DNA from: Candidatus Pantoea varia
Lineage (GTDB): Bacteria > Pseudomonadota > Gammaproteobacteria > Enterobacterales > Enterobacteriaceae
Direction: 5' to 3'
Length of the DNA stretch: 64,000 bases
NCBI RefSeq assembly: GCF_900115075.1
Contig: NZ_FOVG01000003.1
Span: 434,001-498,000, forward strand
Part shown: positions 55,978-64,000 of the stretch, one piece after another
Position numbering within the stretch: the stretch's first letter is position 1
Layout of the letters: each line of letters starts with the position of its first letter
Program-made: the position numbers and the translations under genes
The notes under the pieces: generated by a model
The model's input: the letters and a program-made list of their open reading frames with translations, nothing else
Told to the model about the DNA's origin: nothing
Database searches by the model: none

Positions 55978-56538
55978 ATGAAAATCAGATTCCTTTCTGC
56001 CAATGAGCCAAAACTGGCCGAGGTGCGCAAAATACTCGAACCCATCGGGGTCGAAGTCCTGCCCATCGCCCGTCGCATCGAAGAAATTCAGACAGAAAAC
56101 GAGCTGGACCTGGTGCGCGACAAACTGACCAAAGCCTTTTCGCTGATTGGGCGACCGCTGTTTGTGGAGCATACCGGCCTCTATCTGGATGGCCTCAATG
56201 GCCTGCCCGCCGGTCTGACCCGCATTTTCTGGAACCGCCTGGACGCGGAGCGCTTTACCGCGCTGGTGCAGGGGCTTGACAGCCAGGCCGTGACGGCTAA
56301 AACGGTGCTGGGCTACTGCGATGGCCGCAAAATGTACCAGTTTTCGGGTGAACTGCGCGGCACCATCGCCGCGAAACCTGCCGGAACGCGCGGCTTCCAG
56401 TGGGACTGCGTGTTTATTCCTGAAGGCTATGAGCAGACCTTTGCAGAAATGGGCGAACTCAAGAATGAGATCTCGATGCGGCGCATCGCGCTGGATCGCT
56501 TCGCCACCTTTTTAAAAACCTCGCGGGGAGTGGCATGA
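55978..56538 (+). CDS. HAM1-family (ITPase-fold) protein, catalytic Asp replaced; KomB-like candidate
   Basis: A 186-residue protein with the HAM1/RdgB fold: a phosphate-binding SANEPKLAEVRKIL (Ser7-Ala8-Asn9, Lys12), a central LFVEHTGLYLDGLNGLPAGL and a base-pocket part GTRGFQWDCVFIPEG ... TFAEMGELKNEISMRR. In active ITPases the centre reads D/E-D-[ST]; here it is Glu64-His65-Thr66, and the SHR near the end is Ser166-Met167-Arg168. So it probably binds a purine NTP but hydrolyses poorly. The stop overlaps the next gene (SIR2) by ATGA, so they are made together. Such a pair is known in the Kongming defence system (KomB, KomC). A plain house-cleaning enzyme is less likely. Confidence 0.82.
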   Translation: MKIRFLSANEPKLAEVRKILEPIGVEVLPIARRIEEIQTENELDLVRDKLTKAFSLIGRPLFVEHTGLYLDGLNGLPAGLTRIFWNRLDAERFTALVQGLDSQAVTAKTVLGYCDGRKMYQFSGELRGTIAAKPAGTRGFQWDCVFIPEGYEQTFAEMGELKNEISMRRIALDRFATFLKTSRGVA

Positions 56539-57329
56539 AACCTGAACTTAAACGCGCCTATGATTCCGGCAAACTGATTCTGTTTGCCGGAGCCGGTATT
56601 TCGCGCAATTTTGGCCTTCCCGAGTGGCATGAACTGATTGCTCATCTGGCTAATGAGCTGGGCTACGACCCAAAAATTTTCAATACCTATGGCACGCATC
56701 TGTCGCTGGCGGAGTATTACAAACAGAAAAAGGGGTCGCTTGGCCCGCTACGCAGCTGGATGGATCGTGAGTGGCACCGCCCGGATATCGATGTCCGGTC
56801 TTCTGAAATTCATACCATGATTACCCAGGGTAACTTCTCGCGTATCTACACAACCAATTACGATCGCTGGCTGGAAGCCGCGCATGAAGCGCACGGCGTA
56901 CCCTATTACAAAGTGGCAAACGCCGCTGACCTGGTCTCGCTGACTGAAGATAAGCGTCACATTATCAAGTTGCACGGTGACTTTGATGATGACACCTCCA
57001 TCGTCTTGGATGAGAGTAGCTATTTTGAACGTCTCTATTTTGACTCGCCGCTCGACATCAAACTGACCCATGACGTGATGGGCAACTCAGTGCTGTTTGT
57101 CGGCTACAGCATCAGTGATTTCAACATTCGCCTGCTGTTTTACCGTCTGACTAAGATGTGGGGCCGCACCGGGCTGGCAACTGCGCGGCCAAAATCGTAT
57201 CTGTTCACCAACCGCAATAACCCGGTGGCCAAAGAGGTGCTGGGGCAGTGGGGGATCGAGGTGATCGTTTCTGAAGAGGACGATCCGCGCAAAGCACTGG
57301 CGATGTTCCTTGAAGAGTTGCTGGTCTAG
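56535..57329 (+). CDS. SIR2-domain protein, probable NADase; KomC-like candidate
   Basis: A 264-residue SIR2_2-type protein. NAD-binding residues are in place: LILFAGAGISRNFGLP (Gly19-Ala20-Gly21, Ser23), the TTNYD motif (Asn108, Asp110), the catalytic His147 in IIKLHGDFD, and VGYSISDFNIR (Gly190-Tyr191-Ser192, Asp195). There is no zinc-binding cysteine set, so it is not a classical deacetylase; SIR2 proteins of this shape in bacteria mostly destroy NAD in phage defence. It is coupled by ATGA to the HAM1-like gene. A SIR2 effector held by a nucleotide sensor is the best reading, and is an inference. Confidence 0.85.
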   Translation: MKPELKRAYDSGKLILFAGAGISRNFGLPEWHELIAHLANELGYDPKIFNTYGTHLSLAEYYKQKKGSLGPLRSWMDREWHRPDIDVRSSEIHTMITQGNFSRIYTTNYDRWLEAAHEAHGVPYYKVANAADLVSLTEDKRHIIKLHGDFDDDTSIVLDESSYFERLYFDSPLDIKLTHDVMGNSVLFVGYSISDFNIRLLFYRLTKMWGRTGLATARPKSYLFTNRNNPVAKEVLGQWGIEVIVSEEDDPRKALAMFLEELLV

Positions 57330-57452
57330 TCAGCGCCGCTTACGGCAGAGAAGCGTCAGGAAAAAGAAAAAAACCTGCGCGGGGTTAAGGTTAGCCCACA
57401 CATAACCGATAAACTCTATTCTCTGCTGGCAAAGCATAACCGGCATGATATA

Positions 57453-57468
57453 CTGTATGTATACACAG
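57453..57468 (+). promoter_or_regulatory. LexA (SOS) box of yebG
   Basis: CTGTATGTATACACAG fits CTGT-N8-ACAG perfectly, with a TA outside each end. It lies 18 bases before the yebG start, so it covers the promoter. Confidence 0.92.
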
Positions 57469-57485
57469 TACCTGAGGGCGAAAAG

Positions 57486-57848
57486 ATGGCTGTTGAAACA
57501 AAATTTGTTGTAGTCAGAAAGGGTGAAGAGAAGATGACGTTTGCCAATAAGAAAGAGGCCGATGCCTACGACAAAATGCTCGATATGGCCGAAGCTTTCA
57601 CCGACTGGCTGTTACAGCATCAACCTGCACTGGATGAATCTCAGGCGGAAACGCTGGGCCTGCTGATTGCAGAGCAGAAAGATGCGGTTCAGCATATTCT
57701 GCGCACCAGCAAACTGCCGGAAGCGGCTGCCGTTTCAGAACCTGATGCTGCGACGTCCTCTCAGCCTGAAGCCGTGTCAGACGAGGGTGCGGATGAGCAG
57801 GTTGAAGAGCCTGCCGCAAAGAAAGTTCGCGCCGTTAAAGCCGCGTAA
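57486..57848 (+). CDS. yebG: DNA-damage-inducible protein YebG
   Basis: 120 residues (E. coli YebG is 96). The N-terminal ~70 residues match closely (MAVETKFVVVRKGEEKMTF, KKEADAYDKMLDMAEAF, LLIAEQKDAVQHILRTSKLP). The tail is longer, acidic and Ala-rich and ends in basic residues. The function is unknown; it is SOS-induced in E. coli, and the perfect LexA box confirms that here. It lies 156 bases after the SIR2 gene on the same strand, with its own promoter. Confidence 0.95.
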   Translation: MAVETKFVVVRKGEEKMTFANKKEADAYDKMLDMAEAFTDWLLQHQPALDESQAETLGLLIAEQKDAVQHILRTSKLPEAAAVSEPDAATSSQPEAVSDEGADEQVEEPAAKKVRAVKAA

Positions 57849-57855
57849 TCGCTAC

Positions 57856-57880
57856 AAAGCCGGAAGCAAACCTTCCGGCT
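57856..57880 (+). terminator. yebG terminator
   Basis: The stem AAAGCCGGAAG/CTTCCGGCTTT with loop CAAAC lies seven bases after the stop. Only a short T run follows. Confidence 0.72.
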
Positions 57881-58349
57881 TTGCTATTTCAGAGGAGAGT
57901 TAATTCGTTCCTTTCAGACTATTTATAACCTGTGCTTTTGTCGTTACATCCCCCTTATTCTATTGCCTGTAATTTCCTATTACGACACCTCATTGTTATC
58001 CGGAATCCTGATCTGATTCACCCTTATTCTCTGCGCTTGTCTCTGTTGCATTAAGCTGGTGCCAATAATATTGATTTTACATCAGTGAATTTTACCCTCT
58101 CGTTGCCACTGGCTTCGTTACGCCCTTCGCTAATAATTCTCATCAGGTTTCATTACATGCGTTAGTGGGAAGGGTTATGTGACCTGCTGTTAATATTTCT
58201 CTTGCTCTGATTCCAAAAAAAACCTGTCACAACCTGGCAGGAATAACCGTGCTATTAATCGTTAATTGGCTCACAGTTTCTCGAAATATAAATCTTCGTT
58301 CCTATTCATTTTCAAAAAGCAGTGATAAGGTGGCCCTGTTTTCAGCGAA

Positions 58350-58377
58350 GGGTTGTTACTGGATAACAGGCAAAACC
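58350..58377 (+). promoter_or_regulatory. RAT antiterminator 1 (BglG target) before the porin gene
   Basis: GGGTTGTTACTGG followed by ATAACAGGCAAAACC fits the BglG/LicT ribonucleic antiterminator pattern, and it overlaps the left arm of the following terminator by AACC. Binding of BglG-type protein would stop the terminator from folding. Confidence 0.85.
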
Positions 58378-58425
58378 TAAGCGTCCCATGGTGTTTACCG
58401 CTGTGGGGCGCTTAGGTTTTTTTTT
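58374..58425 (+). terminator. Leader terminator 1, controlled by RAT 1
   Basis: The stem AACCTAAGCG/CGCTTAGGTT has further pairing inside and is followed by more than eight T. It lies about 150 bases before the porin start. Confidence 0.88.
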
Positions 58426-58578
58426 GCACTTTCTTTAAGTTTTTGTTTAAAGGCATTGTTAATCAATAGCTTATTTAATTAAAGCGCCTCAAGGTAGTTA
58501 AGGTCTGAGCATGATGACAGGAGAGCTAACTCTCTTGCGAACCATGACGCCATTAATATTTAATAACAGGTTGCCAAA

Positions 58579-59925
58579 ATGAAATATAAAAGCATGCTGT
58601 GCGCATTTTCATTTTTAATTTTCTCACCCTTATCAGAAGCACAAGAGTGGAACGGGGCTGCGTTAGGATTTGAATCTCCACCTGACCCTCTTCTCGGCGA
58701 GATGTTCGGCCTTCGTAAAACGCTTAATGATAATGGGTTTACCTATAACTTTGGCTACCTCAGTCAGTTCGCATGGAATGGCGGTGGCGGTTATAATCAT
58801 GATTCACATCTCGCCTATATTGATCAGTTCGCACTCACGTTCAATCAGGATCTCGAACACTGGACAGGTATCCCCGATGCGCGTATCGAAGGAAATATCG
58901 TTAACCGTAATCACAATGATAATCTCACCACCAAACGGACACAGGATACCCGAGTCAATTTTAATGATTTAACGCAGGAGAGCTGGGGCGGACAATCAAT
59001 TACCCGACTGGGTTGGCTGACTTTTGCGCGGAGTTTCGATGACAGGCGTATGACGTGGCGTATCGGCATGATGAACAAGGTTCAGACCTTCGATCAGATC
59101 ATACCCTGTGACTTTCAGATGCTTTCTCAGTGTGGCGGAAAATCCGCAAACTCACTGACCTGGAACAACTGGAATGTTCACACCTGGGGAACCACACTGG
59201 AATATAAAGTGACGCCTGTCGTCACCCTGAAAGGGGGTGTGATGGAGCAAAACCCGGACGCTTCCAGTCGTCATCACGCCTGGAGTAGTTCCACCCGGGG
59301 CAGCAAAGGCGTCTTGCTGCCGGTGGAGATCGAAGCCCGCCCGATACTCAACGGTCTGCCAGGTGCCTACAATCTGGGGGTGGTTTTTACCAATGCCCCA
59401 CAAACTGATCTCTACCGCGGCCGCTCAGGCGGCGCGGGTGCAGATGATCCCAGCGGTTACGATAAGCACAATCGAACGTGGTTTCTTTACGCCGGGCTTA
59501 ACCAGCAGTTGACGCGACATCAGGATGATGTGAATCGCGGGTTAAGTACCTCTGTCAGTATGAGCCTGGCCGATCAGCGCACTAACTACATGCATTCGGT
59601 TTATGCGGCTTCGCTTCGCTATCGCGGTCTGTTTGACGCTCGTCCGGAGGACTGGATTGGCGTTGGCCTGACCTGGACGGAGATGAGCAATCAATACGCG
59701 CGTAATCAGCGCTACATGAATACAATGGGCGCCTTTTCTGACTATAACGATTCTGCTTATCATCCCGTGCCGGGGCATTCGCTGAACGGGGAATTTTATT
59801 ACCGATTTCGTCCCTTCTCATGGCTGGAGCTACAACCGGGTATTCAATACTGGCACCATCCGGCAGGTATTTCCCGCACGCAGGATGCCTGGGTCACTGA
59901 ACTTAAAACGGTCGTCACTTTTTAA
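58579..59925 (+). CDS. bglH: Carbohydrate porin, OprB/BglH-like
   Basis: A 448-residue outer-membrane protein with a signal peptide (MKYKSMLCAFSFLIFSPLSEA/QE). It is a sugar porin of the OprB type (LGFESPPDPLLGEMFGLRKTL, FDQIIPCDFQMLSQCGG, FELQPGIQYWHHPAG-like end, final Phe), rather than the LamB type of E. coli BglH; the symbol is by role only. It should let aryl-beta-glucosides pass the outer membrane. Unlike in E. coli it comes first in the operon, with its own antiterminator. Confidence 0.82.
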   Translation: MKYKSMLCAFSFLIFSPLSEAQEWNGAALGFESPPDPLLGEMFGLRKTLNDNGFTYNFGYLSQFAWNGGGGYNHDSHLAYIDQFALTFNQDLEHWTGIPDARIEGNIVNRNHNDNLTTKRTQDTRVNFNDLTQESWGGQSITRLGWLTFARSFDDRRMTWRIGMMNKVQTFDQIIPCDFQMLSQCGGKSANSLTWNNWNVHTWGTTLEYKVTPVVTLKGGVMEQNPDASSRHHAWSSSTRGSKGVLLPVEIEARPILNGLPGAYNLGVVFTNAPQTDLYRGRSGGAGADDPSGYDKHNRTWFLYAGLNQQLTRHQDDVNRGLSTSVSMSLADQRTNYMHSVYAASLRYRGLFDARPEDWIGVGLTWTEMSNQYARNQRYMNTMGAFSDYNDSAYHPVPGHSLNGEFYYRFRPFSWLELQPGIQYWHHPAGISRTQDAWVTELKTVVTF

Positions 59926-59968
59926 GTTCATCTGCGGATTACGATCGCTGTCACGTTTCTGTTGGTGA

Positions 59969-60922
<954 letters not shown>

Positions 60923-60934
60923 GTCCCATAAACT

Positions 60935-60960
60935 GGATTGTTACTGCTTACCGCAGGCAA

Positions 60961-60965
<5 letters not shown>
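60935..60965 (+). promoter_or_regulatory. RAT antiterminator 3 between bglG and bglF
   Basis: GGATTGTTACTGC followed by TTACCGCAGGCAAAACC lies 12 bases after the bglG stop and overlaps the next terminator, as between bglG and bglF in E. coli. Confidence 0.92.

Positions 60966-64000
<3,035 letters not shown>

Larger units (their letters stand above)
57881..58578. other. Gene-free stretch with bgl leader at its end
   Basis: About 700 AT-rich bases. The first ~460 hold no gene I can support. The last part carries a RAT antiterminator and terminator (58350-58425) and the leader of the porin gene. Confidence 0.5.

Overview
The window comes from an enterobacterium of the Erwiniaceae, most likely Pantoea. 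The best evidence is the desferrioxamine siderophore operon dfoJACS, in which DfoC is an acyltransferase fused to a siderophore synthetase. PagP, FhuE, FetAB, YebG and a bgl-type beta-glucoside system of enterobacterial type agree with this. I cannot tell from the sequence whether it is chromosome or large plasmid. No rRNA, tRNA, CRISPR array or insertion sequence was seen.

Layout. At 1-11.5 kb lie an MFS transporter cut by the window edge, a b561 cytochrome, a xyloside uptake and hydrolysis pair (GPH transporter and GH43) with an AraC regulator, a pirin, and an NmrA/isochorismatase-hydrolase pair divergent from a LysR regulator. At 11.5-24 kb, fetAB is followed by a 5'-truncated haloacetate-dehalogenase-like pseudogene, small secreted proteins, an ABC transporter without a binding protein, an AT-rich stretch with an orphan thioester-reductase-like SDR, a tyrosine recombinase and pagP. 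At 24.5-28 kb are fhuE and a higBA toxin-antitoxin pair.

At 28-37 kb a minus-strand operon has an oligopeptide-type ABC transporter, a luciferase-like monooxygenase, a double carboxymuconolactone-decarboxylase/AhpD-like protein, an M20 amidohydrolase and a VOC protein, most of them joined by ATGA overlaps. At 37-44 kb is dfoJACS behind a 16/19 Fur box. At 44-48 kb is an ascorbate-type PTS with a divergent GntR regulator. At 48-56 kb a plus-strand operon combines two luciferase-like monooxygenases, an M20 deacetylase, a GNAT acetyltransferase and an amino-acid ABC transporter with two binding proteins. Its gene content resembles the Bacillus ytm/tcy/snd S-modified-cysteine salvage operon. The two M20 enzymes are close paralogs, so the two salvage loci probably handle related N-acylated compounds through different importers.

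At 56-57.3 kb two overlapping genes encode a HAM1-family nucleotide-binding protein and a SIR2-domain protein. The HAM1 protein lacks the usual catalytic aspartate (His65 in its place), while the SIR2 domain keeps its active-site residues. This is the composition of KomB and KomC of the Kongming anti-phage system, without an adjacent deaminase (KomA), and it is the best candidate here for an undescribed or variant defence system. yebG follows under a perfect LexA box. The window ends in a bgl operon (porin, bglG, bglF, start of bglB) with three antiterminator/terminator elements.
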